The translations under genes were made by a program, and so were the position numbers. From positions 3,534,001-3,598,000 of the forward strand of contig NZ_CP010802.1 of assembly GCF_001278055.1 (NCBI RefSeq): DNA of 64,000 bases, in the 5' to 3' direction. The notes under the pieces were generated by a model. It did not search any database. It was not told the origin of the DNA and saw only the letters and a program-made list of their open reading frames with translations. The stretch comes from Desulfuromonas soudanensis (GTDB taxonomy: Bacteria; Desulfobacterota; Desulfuromonadia; Desulfuromonadales; WTL). Positions 43,829 to 53,596 of this stretch are shown piece after piece (positions within the stretch are counted from its first letter, which is position 1; each line of letters starts with the position of its first letter).

Positions 43829-45343
43829 TCAAACCAGACGGGCCGCCGCTTCAGGATCGGCCCGGCAGATCAGGCTCCGCAGATCGGCCATTTTGTTCCG
43901 CAGCGTCTCGGCCTCCTCTCCTGTCACCTTGGGGGCGAGGAGACGCCCGGCCTCGAGCGAGATCTTCCAGATTCCGAGGGCCAGGGACGAATCCCAGAGA
44001 TGGAGAGATTCTTCCTCCACCCTTTTCGTCAGGTCGTCGAGGACCGGGAGGGCCAGGTCGGGACGCCCCCCTTCGAGGCAGAGGCGAGCCATGGTCAGAC
44101 GCAGCGTTAACCGCTCCTTCTCGTTGCCAACGGCCACCGCCTTGAGGCAGGCGAGCCCCTCGGCAAGCTTCTTCTTCGGAGACAGCCTGCGGGCCTCGGC
44201 CAGGGCCGACTCCAGAAGGGCGTCCCACCCCTCCTCCTTCCCGCGACACGGCTCTTCTCCCCCGGCGAGGCGGGTGTCGAGCCACTCCCTGGTCTCGAGA
44301 GAAGCAAAGGGACGGCCGTCTTCGAAACTCAGGGCGAGAATCTCGGGAAGACGTCGCACAAGGCTCCGAGTCTGGTCGGCGATTCCCGCCGCCAGGTCCT
44401 CCCGGCCGAACCGCCCCGCCGCCTCGCAGGCTGCCAGCTGCAGGTCAAGGCTGAATTGACCTCCCGGTTCGAGAAAGAGGTTTTCACAGAGAAGGAAGGC
44501 GCCTTCACCTTCGCCTCGCTCTCCGGCCTGCTGCAGCTCATTCCATCCGGTCTGACGCAGGGGGGGGATCCGCGTCTTCCCCTGTTCATGAGGGGGGAGG
44601 GTCAGCCCCCCCCAGCGCAGGGTCCGACTGAAACTGAGCGCATGCAGATAAGCCTTTTTTTGCAGCAAAAATTCGCGAATCGCTTTGGTGGAGGCGATCA
44701 TCTCCCGGTCCGAGGTAATGCTCCCCGCCGCAGGCATCGTCTGAGTTGACGGAGAGAGAGCGCACAGAAGCTCGGCCATCTGTTCCCCGGAAAGGGGAAC
44801 GGCGACGGATTGCGCCTTCCCTGTCTTCTCCCGCAGTTTCCCGGGGAGCCAATGATTGGGGGCGCTCCAGAGAGGCGCTTCATCACCTCCGGCGGTGCGG
44901 ATTGCCTGATTGATCCCGGCGACGGTTTCCTCAAGGGCGCGCAGTTCGTCGGCGCCGGCAAGGGTGGCGGCCTCCTGCAGGGCCCCGTCGAAGCGGGGGT
45001 TGTTAAGCCAGGTCAGGGCTGCGTTGCGCGCGCCGGCCTTGAGGGGGTGGCAGTCGGCCCAGAACCCTTCAAGGATCAGGCGATAAGCCGAAGCCGCCTC
45101 CTGCACTCCGGCGATCCCGGCAAGGTGAGTCGAAGCCAGCATCAGGTATCCAGCCACCCGCAGGTCCTTGCTGTGGGTGGCGAGAAGATGGCGCCCCCTC
45201 TCCAGCACCCGGCCGTAGTCGTTTCCCTGAAGTTTTTCCATCTCCTGCCGGATCGCGGAAAAATCGTCGTGGTAACGAGGATCTTCCCCGCAGGGGCTTT
45301 TGGGCAGGGGGGTTGCCACCGCGGCGAGCCAGGCGCCGCTCAC
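43829..45343 (-). CDS. tssA: type VI assembly protein TssA
   Basis: The protein has 504 residues. The N-terminal ImpA_N domain is seen in SPCGEDPRYHDDFSAIRQEM, HLLATHSKDLRVAGYLMLAS and FWADCHPL. The C-terminal region is helical with paired acid-Leu repeats, like the VasJ-type TssA tail. TssA primes sheath and tube growth. The start overlaps tagF by 4 bases (ATGA). Confidence 0.9.
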   Translation of the reverse strand: MSGAWLAAVATPLPKSPCGEDPRYHDDFSAIRQEMEKLQGNDYGRVLERGRHLLATHSKDLRVAGYLMLASTHLAGIAGVQEAASAYRLILEGFWADCHPLKAGARNAALTWLNNPRFDGALQEAATLAGADELRALEETVAGINQAIRTAGGDEAPLWSAPNHWLPGKLREKTGKAQSVAVPLSGEQMAELLCALSPSTQTMPAAGSITSDREMIASTKAIREFLLQKKAYLHALSFSRTLRWGGLTLPPHEQGKTRIPPLRQTGWNELQQAGERGEGEGAFLLCENLFLEPGGQFSLDLQLAACEAAGRFGREDLAAGIADQTRSLVRRLPEILALSFEDGRPFASLETREWLDTRLAGGEEPCRGKEEGWDALLESALAEARRLSPKKKLAEGLACLKAVAVGNEKERLTLRLTMARLCLEGGRPDLALPVLDDLTKRVEEESLHLWDSSLALGIWKISLEAGRLLAPKVTGEEAETLRNKMADLRSLICRADPEAAARLV

Positions 45344-46359
45344 CCAGCTACCTCCCGACGACCGAGCCGGTAGAGGACATCGAGGAGGCTGACCCGGTCA
45401 TCGGCCAGAAGGCGCCGCAGGTCGAGGTTCTCCTTCCCCTCTCCCCGGCTCATTTCGGCCACCACGTCGAATATCGAACCATCGTTTAGGGCAGGATCGA
45501 TAAGGTGCAGAAGATAGGAGCCGGGAATGGGGCGGAAGAAGACCGTCAGGGAGGCCGGTGCCGCGCAGGAGGAGGCGCGCCAAAAGTAATGTGCGCGCAG
45601 GTTGCGGTCCTCGAGGATCGACTCGATGAGCTGCATCCAAAAAATCACGAAGGGGCGCGGGTTCCCCTCCCCCGGCAGGGGCAGGCGCACCCCCCAACTG
45701 GTGCGCAGCGGCGTCCGCCTCGTGACGGTTCGCAGTGTCTGAACGAGGGTGGCAAACAACATCTGGCGGTTCTCCGGCGCAAGATCCGGCAGCGCCGTGC
45801 GCCAGAGGAGACCGAGTTCGACATTCTTGAGGATTTCGATCTGCTGCTCGAGAAGAAGGCGGCGGGAAAGTTCTCCCTGACGGCGGTACAACCCTTCGAC
45901 CCGGCTGACCAGGAGCGGCACACCCTCGTTTTTCCACCTTTCTTCACAGAGTTCCTGCGCCTTAAGAAAAAACTCGTCGTAGACCGCCGGGGGGACGGCC
46001 TGCATCCGGCGGAAAATCGGGTCCTCGGCGACGGTGAAGAGGATAAAGGGATAATGGCGTCCGCTGCGATCCTGGCTGGGGATCAGCGTACCGATCACCG
46101 TCCGCTCCTCCTCGCCGCCGACCATAACAAAATGGCATCCGGGGAAGGTCCGATAGGTTTCAGGCCAGCTGCTGCCATGCTTGCGGATGATGAAGCCGAT
46201 TCCCTCCTGAATCCAGGCGTCGAGGGCCACGGCCTCGCGACTCTTGACGTTGTGACGGATGAACTCGGAGTGGATCGGCATCTTGCCGAAACAACCGAGC
46301 TGATCGCCGGCAACCGCACGGGGCTGATGCTTGATAGCTTTGGAGAAGAGTCCGAACAT
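45340..46359 (-). CDS. tagF: type VI post-translational repressor TagF
   Basis: The protein has 339 residues. CFGKMPIHSEFIRHN, ALDAWIQEGIGFI, FPGCHFVMVGG and IPSQDRSGRHYPF define the TagF (DUF2094/ImpM) domain. In other bacteria TagF holds the system off, and it is usually paired with the PppA phosphatase and PpkA kinase. No kinase, phosphatase or FHA protein is encoded in this window, so here TagF may act by the phosphorylation-independent route or its partners are elsewhere. The C-terminal third is longer than the minimal domain and has no obvious phosphatase motif. Confidence 0.92.
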   Translation of the reverse strand: MFGLFSKAIKHQPRAVAGDQLGCFGKMPIHSEFIRHNVKSREAVALDAWIQEGIGFIIRKHGSSWPETYRTFPGCHFVMVGGEEERTVIGTLIPSQDRSGRHYPFILFTVAEDPIFRRMQAVPPAVYDEFFLKAQELCEERWKNEGVPLLVSRVEGLYRRQGELSRRLLLEQQIEILKNVELGLLWRTALPDLAPENRQMLFATLVQTLRTVTRRTPLRTSWGVRLPLPGEGNPRPFVIFWMQLIESILEDRNLRAHYFWRASSCAAPASLTVFFRPIPGSYLLHLIDPALNDGSIFDVVAEMSRGEGKENLDLRRLLADDRVSLLDVLYRLGRREVAG

Positions 46360-46391
46360 CGCGGGTTATTGACTCCCTGGGTGTGGGTCGA

Positions 46392-49300
46392 TCAGAAAAG
46401 GGATACGGGGAGGGCATACCCGGAGAGAACCTTACGGTCAAAAACGTTGTTCTCCCGGTCCGCCTTGATCTTGAACTGCACCGTGAGCGGGGCGCCGTCG
46501 CTGCCGGTGAGTTCCCAAACGCCGAGGTACTGGTTGCCGCTCTCGGCGGTGATTTTCCCCTTCTGCAACAGATGGAAGAGTCCCCAGATCCCCTCGTAGT
46601 TCAGCTCGCCCCGCGCCGCACTCCGTCCGCTCACCCCCTGGATCTTCGCCCCGAGCCCTTCCCCGTTGCCGGGCCAGAGGAATTTGCGCCACTCCTGAGG
46701 TTCGTTGCGGTAGCGGTAGGATTGACCGTTGCTCTCGATCATCGTTTCACTGAGGCCCCGGCTCGGCATGGGATAGAGGTAGAACTGCAGATTCGGCTCG
46801 TCGCTGCCGCGGCGAAAGAGACCGGCAGTGATGACATTTGAGCGGGACAGGGAGGTCATCAGCTCCTTGCTGAAGCCCGGTCCCAGATCGAGCCAGGTCT
46901 TCTGCCGCCATTCCCCCCGCCCTTCGCTGACAAAGGGGGCGAGATTGGTGCGGACAAAGGACCAGAAAATTCCGTCCTGGGGTCGGAAGAAATCAGCGAC
47001 GTCGGCCAGGGCCGCATCGGACCCCTTGCTGGCAAAGGGGAATTTTCCCTGCAGCTTGCGCTCGTAGGGACTGACCACCGAATTCTTCCACTGCAGCTGC
47101 AGGTCCTGATCGGCTTCGCTGAGGACGGCCCCCCAGGCGCTGCGAATCGCCCCGATCAAAACGCCCGAGGCAAGTTTACGGGTTCGCGGCTCGATGCCGT
47201 TGAGCATGCTGGAGGTCGAAACCCAGCTCTTGTAGAGCTCGAGATCCCCGCCGGAGCCGGTGAGGATCTTCGCCGCATAGAGGTTGGCCTCCCGCTGCAC
47301 GTCGACCGAAGCCCCCAGTCGCTCCATCTCGTTCTGCACCGAGGAAATGGCGAGAAGGTACTGATTAATAAGGAGGCTGACGGTCATCTTTTCCGCCGGA
47401 TCGGCGAACTTGCGCAGGTCGCGCAGGGTTTCTTCGAGCTCCGGTACGCTGCGGCGGGCTTGAAAGCCTCCGGCTCCCTGGGCGAGGTTTTCCAGGGGCG
47501 CTCCGACACCGGATTCCGGGGGATCCTCGAGGTTGACGTTGTTGGAGATAACCCGCATCAGTTCGCCAATCGGCCCGTCGCTCTGAGCGACGACCAGCAT
47601 CTTTTTGGAAGCGTCGGCCACGGAGGTGAAGGAAGGGTACCGCACCGACTCCAGAAGCGAGAACCAGGCGTCGGCATAGTCCCGAAAATACTGCTGGCGA
47701 ATTTCCCTCTCCAGGCGCATCGCCAGCTTGGCATTGACAGCCCCCTCGTCGGGCTCGGCCCCCTCCGGCGAATCGGCGACGGTCACCCCGGTCGCCACCT
47801 CGGCTGGGTTCCCTGAAGCGGGACCCTCGCCGTCGCGGTAATAGCCGATCACCCAGTCGCCGCGACTGGCCACCGTCACCACCTTCTTGATCTCCGGCTG
47901 GACAAAATCCGTCCACCCCCGGGCGGTATAGACGCCTGGCTGCACATGGTCGCTGTGGAGGACGCCGTAACCGTGCCCTTTGATGAATTCTTCGAATTTG
48001 CGGTCCTTGAGGGAGAGCTTCCCCTTGTTGAGGATCTGCACATAGAGGCGCTCGGCGTTGGGGGGGGTCCGCAGCTGTTCCCGGGACCTGGCAACGATTT
48101 CCTTTCGCCGCTTCCAGGGGCGAACCGCCAGAGGATCGTCCATGGGACGCTTGAGATGGGCAAGATAAAGAAGAATCATCTCCTCCATATCCTGGCGCTC
48201 CTCTTCCTGGAACTCGGATTCCGCTCCCCCCCGGAAAATCAGTTCGCACCAGGTTTCCGCAAGCACCGGCGCGGCGAACTCGGGCGAAAGCCGCTCCGGC
48301 ATCGACAGCATCAGATAAGTCTTGAGCGCCTGATAGTAGGGTTCGCGAATCTTCTCCTGCCCCTTGTCGTCGGAACCGTCCCACTGGCGGGCGAAGTTCT
48401 CCAGCCGGTATTCGAGAGAGGTCACCGACGGCTTGAAAAAGACCAGGTCGAGGGAATCGAGGAGGGCCGTGAGGGTCGGTTCGAGCTGTTTTTCCCCCTG
48501 GTAGATCCCCAGCAGGAGATGAAGGGGGAGGCGCTCTTCATAACCGCACAGTTTGCGATAATGGCGATAGACGCTGAGGATGGAGCTGAAGCTTCGCTCC
48601 TGGTTGCGGTCGCCGGAGACGACCTCCTCGGTCATCACCCGGACAAAATCGCTCCCCTTGCCTGCCAGGAGGGTGTTGCTGGCCAGCGAGGCGCTGAGAA
48701 GGAGGACGCTGCCGACGATGACCGCCAGTCCCGTGGCCACCCAGGCGCTCTTGAACCAGCGGTTGAGGACCTCCCGGCGGCGGTTGCGGACGATCCCGCC
48801 GGAATTGGGGAATATCGCCTCCTGGAAGAGTTTCTTGATGAAATAGCTCTTCGTCGTCCCCGGATCGTCGAGGGAGGCATCCTCCACATAGCCGAAGGCC
48901 TGACGGAGATTGCCGACGATGCGCTGGATCGGTGTCCCCTCCTGGGTGCCGCTGGTGAGATAGACGCCGCAGAAGCGCGGGGTTTCCTGGTAGGGATTTT
49001 CCTTGACCAGGAGGTTGAAAAATTCCTGAAGCTTGTCCGTTGCGACCTGAAACTGGTTGGGAAAGTCGAAAATCGCATGTTTAAGTTCTAACTTTCGCTG
49101 CATGGATAGCCTGCGCAACCGCAGTTCGCTCAGCCGCCCCTGCAACTGCTGCAACCGCTTTTCGAAGCTGGCGGCCAGATCCTGATTTTCCCCCTCGTCA
49201 AGGAGCCAGGCCCCCCAGATCTGACTGCGGTCATGCTCGCTGAGATCCTCGAAGAAGGAAGTGAAGCCGTGGAGGAGATCGCACTTGGTCACCACCAGGT

Positions 49301-50063
49301 AGATGGGGAAGTTGCAGCCGAGATGGTTGATCAGCTCGTCGAGACGGTCGCGGATTACCTTGACATGCCATTCGATTCCGGCGCCGTCGCAGGTCAGGAG
49401 CTCGGCGAGACTCAAGGCCACCATCACCCCGTTGACCGGCACCCGGCTGCGGTGGCGGCGGAGGAGGTCAAGGAAGGCCACCCACTCCTCACGGTCGTCA
49501 TCTTCGGTGGTGTAGCGACCGGCCGTATCGAGAATCACCGCCTCGTCGGAAAACCACCAGTCGCAGTTGCGGGTGCCGCCGAACCCCTTGATGTCGGCGT
49601 CGTCGCCATGGGCATAGGGAAAGTGCAGCCCCGAATTTCGCAAAAGGGTCGTCTTGCCGGCGGCGGCTGGGCCGATGATCATGAACCAGGGCAAGGCGTA
49701 GAGGGCCGCGTTCCCCCGATAACCGACTCCGAGTCCCGACGACTTGAGGGCCGAAATGGCGGCATTCATCTTCTCCCTAAGCTCGGCGATCTCCAGCTGG
49801 CGCTCCGGGGCGCTACCCCCCTCCCCCTGCAACTCCATCCGGAATCGGGCGGCGCTGCGCCGTACCTTCCACAGACGCAACAGCCAGATCGCCCCGGCGA
49901 CCCCGACGAGAGCCGCCATTACCGTCAGGCGAAGGGCGCCGCTCCTAAGACCGACAGAGGGTCCGCCCCACCACACCAGGGAAAGGAGAAGGAAAAGGCC
50001 GACGACGGTACTTCCGGAACGGCCAAGAAGATACCCCCGGAGGAAATTCAGGATCCGTTTCAT
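46392..50063 (-). CDS. tssM: type VI membrane-complex protein TssM (IcmF)
   Basis: The protein has 1223 residues from ATG 50063. Two N-terminal membrane helices (about 19-32 and 46-63), then a cytoplasmic NTPase-like domain with Walker A GPAAAGKTTLL at 131-141 and the switch VILDTAGRY, then a third helix (VATGLAVIVGSVLLLSAS) and a large periplasmic part ending in the beta-rich domain that contacts TssJ. The intact Walker A means nucleotide binding is possible, which is not true of all TssM. The start overlaps tssL by 4 bases. Confidence 0.94.
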   Translation of the reverse strand: MKRILNFLRGYLLGRSGSTVVGLFLLLSLVWWGGPSVGLRSGALRLTVMAALVGVAGAIWLLRLWKVRRSAARFRMELQGEGGSAPERQLEIAELREKMNAAISALKSSGLGVGYRGNAALYALPWFMIIGPAAAGKTTLLRNSGLHFPYAHGDDADIKGFGGTRNCDWWFSDEAVILDTAGRYTTEDDDREEWVAFLDLLRRHRSRVPVNGVMVALSLAELLTCDGAGIEWHVKVIRDRLDELINHLGCNFPIYLVVTKCDLLHGFTSFFEDLSEHDRSQIWGAWLLDEGENQDLAASFEKRLQQLQGRLSELRLRRLSMQRKLELKHAIFDFPNQFQVATDKLQEFFNLLVKENPYQETPRFCGVYLTSGTQEGTPIQRIVGNLRQAFGYVEDASLDDPGTTKSYFIKKLFQEAIFPNSGGIVRNRRREVLNRWFKSAWVATGLAVIVGSVLLLSASLASNTLLAGKGSDFVRVMTEEVVSGDRNQERSFSSILSVYRHYRKLCGYEERLPLHLLLGIYQGEKQLEPTLTALLDSLDLVFFKPSVTSLEYRLENFARQWDGSDDKGQEKIREPYYQALKTYLMLSMPERLSPEFAAPVLAETWCELIFRGGAESEFQEEERQDMEEMILLYLAHLKRPMDDPLAVRPWKRRKEIVARSREQLRTPPNAERLYVQILNKGKLSLKDRKFEEFIKGHGYGVLHSDHVQPGVYTARGWTDFVQPEIKKVVTVASRGDWVIGYYRDGEGPASGNPAEVATGVTVADSPEGAEPDEGAVNAKLAMRLEREIRQQYFRDYADAWFSLLESVRYPSFTSVADASKKMLVVAQSDGPIGELMRVISNNVNLEDPPESGVGAPLENLAQGAGGFQARRSVPELEETLRDLRKFADPAEKMTVSLLINQYLLAISSVQNEMERLGASVDVQREANLYAAKILTGSGGDLELYKSWVSTSSMLNGIEPRTRKLASGVLIGAIRSAWGAVLSEADQDLQLQWKNSVVSPYERKLQGKFPFASKGSDAALADVADFFRPQDGIFWSFVRTNLAPFVSEGRGEWRQKTWLDLGPGFSKELMTSLSRSNVITAGLFRRGSDEPNLQFYLYPMPSRGLSETMIESNGQSYRYRNEPQEWRKFLWPGNGEGLGAKIQGVSGRSAARGELNYEGIWGLFHLLQKGKITAESGNQYLGVWELTGSDGAPLTVQFKIKADRENNVFDRKVLSGYALPVSLF

Positions 50064-50815
50064 GGGCGCACTTCCCTCTCGACGGCGGCGGCCGGACTCT
50101 TTTCGACAAAGCGCAGGATCGCCTCGCGACTCTGGGTGATTGTGGAGACGCTTTCGTTCATCAGGTTGGTGACGACCAGCGAATAACCAAGATAGGTGAA
50201 AAAGACCACCGATACCGTGGAGACCCCGATCACCCAACAGGGGATTTCCCTCCGTACCCGAGCCATCATGCCGACCTTGGGCACCCCCGCCGGGGAGAGG
50301 CGTGGATCGACGACCCCCCGGTAGTTCTCGATCTGGCTGCGCAGGTCGACCTGGAGCGCCGTGAGATGTTCGAGACCGCGGATTTTGTAGATCCCTTCGA
50401 AACCGAGCTGAAGACAGATGTAATAAAGTTCGAGGAGATCGACATGCCCCTCCCCGCCCTGGCGGAGAAGGTTGAGCTTGTCGTAGAACCCTTCCCCGGC
50501 GAGGTGGTCGCCGAACATTTCCAGTTGCAGCGGCTTGCTCATCCAGGCCAGACGCCCGGGCCAGCTCGAACTGAGGACCGCCTCGTCGACAAAGGCGGCC
50601 AGGGCATATTTGGCGTCGCGAAGGATTCCGGCAGCGATCCGGGACTCAAAGGCCAGCCGCTCCATCTCGTCGAAACCGGCGAGGACCTTTTCGCGAAAGT
50701 CGCTTTCGACGGCGATACCGCGGTCGCTGCGCCGGAAGGGGGCAACCAGCGACAGGACCGTCGCGCCGCATTGCAGAAGGGTGTTCCCCGTGGACTTACG
50801 CTCTTCCATATCCAT
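50060..50815 (-). CDS. tssL: type VI membrane-complex protein TssL (DotU)
   Basis: The protein has 251 residues. The helical cytoplasmic domain shows LRDAKYALAAFVDEAVLSSSW, LQLEMFGDHLAGEGFYDKLN and LQLGFEGIYKIRG, the DotU family core, followed by one C-terminal membrane helix (IGVSTVSVVFFTYLGYSLVV). There is no periplasmic peptidoglycan-binding extension. An alternative start two codons on (ATG 50809) is possible. Confidence 0.94.
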   Translation of the reverse strand: MDMEERKSTGNTLLQCGATVLSLVAPFRRSDRGIAVESDFREKVLAGFDEMERLAFESRIAAGILRDAKYALAAFVDEAVLSSSWPGRLAWMSKPLQLEMFGDHLAGEGFYDKLNLLRQGGEGHVDLLELYYICLQLGFEGIYKIRGLEHLTALQVDLRSQIENYRGVVDPRLSPAGVPKVGMMARVRREIPCWVIGVSTVSVVFFTYLGYSLVVTNLMNESVSTITQSREAILRFVEKSPAAAVEREVRP

Positions 50816-50820
50816 GTCCC

Positions 50821-52164
50821 TTATTCCTGAATGGTCACGAGTTCGATCGTGCCGGAGATAAAGTGCTGCGGCAAAAAGAGAGCGAGGGTCGCCTCCTCGA
50901 CGATCCGCCCCCAGAAATCTCCCCTGGGCTCAAGGCGGAAGTATTCAAAGCCGCTTTTGGTGGCAAGCCGGGCCGGCGGACGCTGGGTGTGGGTCATCCG
51001 CACCCCGGGGAGGGCCGAGGCAACGACCATTTCGATCGTTCCCCGGGAGGAAACCTTGACCTGCCGGGCAAAGTCGGCGACCCAGGAAGGGTCGGCGGCG
51101 TCGACCAGCACTTCGAGGAAGAAGGTGCACTCCCGCAGGGTTTTCTCCTCGAACCCCGCCACGCAGAGGAGCGCCTCGGTCTCTCTGACGAGCTTCAAGG
51201 CGGTAGGGCGTGAGGGACCCGCCACATTCATCAGGTTTCCCAGCGCCCGCTCAAGGGGCGGAAAGACCGCCGAGGGGGCCTCGTGCTGATAGGTCGGGAT
51301 GACGCCGACATCGAGAACCGGGGAGAAGGAGCAGAGGGTTCCGACCAGGGCGCAGAGGGTCCGGTAGAGTCCCTCGGGGTGCAAGTCGGGGTTGGCCTGG
51401 TAGTGGGCGAGGAGGGGGCTGGCGACATTGAGGGCCTGCAGCAGGAAAAGATTTGTCGGCTCGCGCTGGGCAAATTCCGCCGGACCGCCGTTCCCCTGGC
51501 GCATCCGCTCGCTTAGAGCGCGCAGACGGGCGGAAGTGATTTCCACCAGGCGCCCGACCATTCCCCGCAGGGAAGGAGAGGCGCCGATCCGCACCAGGGG
51601 GGGGATGTATTCTCCGAGGAGACGGAAGGAGCCATCCCCCTCGTTGACGACTTCGGCGATCTTCAGGAAGGAAAAGCCCTCCCGCGACTGGTCGCCGGCA
51701 AGAAGCTGGAGATTGGCACAGGCAACGAGGACCTCCCGCTTTCGCTGGGGGTCGTAGGCATCGGCGACCTGAAGGTAATCGGCGCTCCAGGCACTCAGCC
51801 GTCCCGGCCGCGGATAGCCGTTGATCCCCTCGACGTGGCCATTGGCGGGGAGGGCGAGGAAGACCTCGAGGGTCTCCCCGCCACGGCCGCCGAGATCGAC
51901 CTGCAGGGGGGCATCGACGGCGCCGTCGTGGCAGACCAGTTGTCCGCCCGGGAAGATCGCCGTACACTCCTGAACCCGGAAGCGACCGCTCTCGAGCCCC
52001 TTTTCGTCCACCAGCAACGACAGCACCCCCCAGGCCAGAGGGTTAAGCGCCCTCCCCTGCAACTGCCGGCAGGCCTCGCCGTACTCTTCCCACTGCTGAA
52101 AATGTTGCGGGCCGAGAAAAATTCCTTCGGACCAGACGACCTTCTTCAATCCCTGCACAGCCAT
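50821..52164 (-). CDS. tssK: type VI baseplate-membrane connector TssK
   Basis: The protein has 447 residues. VVWSEGIFLGPQHFQQWEEY at the start and FLPQHFISGTIELVTIQE at the end, with PLLAHYQANPDLHPEGLY between, are TssK (ImpJ/VasE) signatures. It links the baseplate wedges to the TssJLM complex. It sits 14 bases after tssJ and 5 before tssL. Confidence 0.94.
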   Translation of the reverse strand: MAVQGLKKVVWSEGIFLGPQHFQQWEEYGEACRQLQGRALNPLAWGVLSLLVDEKGLESGRFRVQECTAIFPGGQLVCHDGAVDAPLQVDLGGRGGETLEVFLALPANGHVEGINGYPRPGRLSAWSADYLQVADAYDPQRKREVLVACANLQLLAGDQSREGFSFLKIAEVVNEGDGSFRLLGEYIPPLVRIGASPSLRGMVGRLVEITSARLRALSERMRQGNGGPAEFAQREPTNLFLLQALNVASPLLAHYQANPDLHPEGLYRTLCALVGTLCSFSPVLDVGVIPTYQHEAPSAVFPPLERALGNLMNVAGPSRPTALKLVRETEALLCVAGFEEKTLRECTFFLEVLVDAADPSWVADFARQVKVSSRGTIEMVVASALPGVRMTHTQRPPARLATKSGFEYFRLEPRGDFWGRIVEEATLALFLPQHFISGTIELVTIQE

Positions 52165-52178
52165 GACCCCATCCTTGA

Positions 52179-52643
52179 TCAGTCGACGATCTCGACCGAA
52201 TTTCCCTTGAGACTTACGGTCACCGAGTTGGAAAACTGACGGGAGATAAAACCCGAGGCGACGGTCTTCACCGAACGCCAGCCTTCGCCGCCGGGCCGGC
52301 GGAAGATCGCCATCACTCCGACATATTTGGCTTGGTCATGGCGGGGATAGATCAATCTTTCCTGGGTCCCCGGATTGATAACCACCTCCTCCTTGGTCAG
52401 GAGCGCGTCGCCCAGGGTCACCAGATCCTTTTTCCACAACTCCTCGAAGGCCGCCTTCTCGAAGGCCTTGTTGTCCGAAAGCTGATAGAAACGGATCACC
52501 ACGGGAAGGGGTTCGTCAAATTCGTTGAGATTGAGGTTGGCCGTCGCCGACATCGCCACCTTGACCCGGGGACCCGAACAGCCGGCGGCCAGGGAGAAAA
52601 GGAGAAGAATCACCGACAGTCTGACCAAAGGCTTCCAGTTCAT
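52179..52643 (-). CDS. tssJ: type VI outer-membrane lipoprotein TssJ
   Basis: The protein has 154 residues from ATG 52643. A lipoprotein signal with lipobox SLAAGC places it in the outer membrane. The body (LNLNEFDEPLPVVIRFYQLS, AFEELWKKD, VGVMAIFRR) is the transthyretin-like TssJ fold (VasD). The frame extending to 52823 overlaps the previous gene and is discarded. The start overlaps the upstream gene stop by 4 bases. Confidence 0.93.
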   Translation of the reverse strand: MNWKPLVRLSVILLLFSLAAGCSGPRVKVAMSATANLNLNEFDEPLPVVIRFYQLSDNKAFEKAAFEELWKKDLVTLGDALLTKEEVVINPGTQERLIYPRHDQAKYVGVMAIFRRPGGEGWRSVKTVASGFISRQFSNSVTVSLKGNSVEIVD

Positions 52644-53224
52644 AGAGCACCTCCCTTTTCCTGTTGCTGGGCTGTTTGCTTTTTCCATTCTTCCCGGCAC
52701 CGAACATATCCCTTCACGAACCCTGGGAGGACCAGACGGGCGTGGCGCAGATTGGGGTTGTGCTCCAGCTTCCTGTGCAGAAGTCGGTAGCTGCGCCAGA
52801 CAAAGGGCTTCAACCCCAGCCACCCAGGCGCCTGCTCGGCCACCCGGCGGGGACTGAGTTCGGCCACCGTCTCCCGGGCGACGCCATCGAGAGCGGCAAC
52901 AAGGGCCAGTTGGTGATACACCAGGTCGTCAAACACCCGGGTCAAACGAAGGATCCCTTCCTCGCCCCCATCCGCCCAGAGCCTGAAGACTTCATCCGGC
53001 GTATTCCCTTTGAAATCCTCGAATTCCTCGCAAAAAACACGGCCGTAGGCCAGCCCGAATTCTTCGGCGAAGCAGCGCTGTCCTTCGATGAGCCGGGCCA
53101 GACCCTGCATCAGGACGGCAACGGTCCCGGAAACCGGTGCCGCCTTTTCTGCTTCGCGCCGGAGGCAGACGGTGTTCCCCTTCCTCTCCTCGACGACAAA
53201 TTCCGTTTGATCACCACTGTTCAT
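52640..53224 (-). CDS. first gene of the type VI operon; FHA-less TagH C-terminal-like protein
   Basis: The protein has 194 residues, with TTTGGAG before ATG 53224. It has no FHA domain, signal peptide or membrane helix. The C-terminal 110 residues (TRVFDDLVYHQLALVAALDG, LVLPGFVKGYV) resemble the conserved C-terminal domain of type VI FHA proteins (TagH/ImpI), where a region with HQLALLAALQ-type sequence follows the FHA part. It is co-translated with tssJ (ATGA overlap). I infer a scaffold role in assembly or regulation; the similarity is by eye and needs a profile test. Confidence 0.55.
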   Translation of the reverse strand: MNSGDQTEFVVEERKGNTVCLRREAEKAAPVSGTVAVLMQGLARLIEGQRCFAEEFGLAYGRVFCEEFEDFKGNTPDEVFRLWADGGEEGILRLTRVFDDLVYHQLALVAALDGVARETVAELSPRRVAEQAPGWLGLKPFVWRSYRLLHRKLEHNPNLRHARLVLPGFVKGYVRCREEWKKQTAQQQEKGGAL

Positions 53225-53478
53225 GCAGACTCCAAAAAACCCTTAGCCTTCCGGAAGCGCTTCTCCTGCCATCGCAGGGATACACCGGCGAAAAACGGTC
53301 GAAATCACGGGTTGTGCGTCCCGTTTGCAACCCCCTGGATGAATCGACATACAGTGTTTCAGGGTGGCAATTTAAAGGGCTGGCACAGGTCAAATCCACA
53401 AACAGGGCCTTTTGCCAGTTCATTCCGACCACAACATTGATAAAATCAAATTAGAAAAAGCACTTTTGGTGACGGGAC

Positions 53479-53507
53479 TTTTATCATTTTAAATTTTCTT
53501 TTGTCAA
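53479..53507 (-). promoter_or_regulatory. candidate sigma70 promoter of the type VI operon
   Basis: On the minus strand TTGACA (53502-53507) and ATAAAA (53479-53484) are 17 bases apart, inside a very AT-rich stretch 250 bases ahead of the first type VI gene. No good GG-N10-GC sigma54 site was seen. The long leader (about 53225-53470) may hold further control sites. Confidence 0.4.
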
Positions 53508-53596
53508 TTAACTTTTTCTTTTTTTTATTTTCTTTCTTGTGACCTCCACTCCTCCATCAGCTCCAATCCCCTGTCCGGCCGATACTTTTTAGTCGG

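Noticed and set aside
53225..53520. Sigma54 promoter for the type VI operon
   Set aside because: Several TGGCA-like strings occur (for example near 53380-53420), but none has GC at the right distance from GG.
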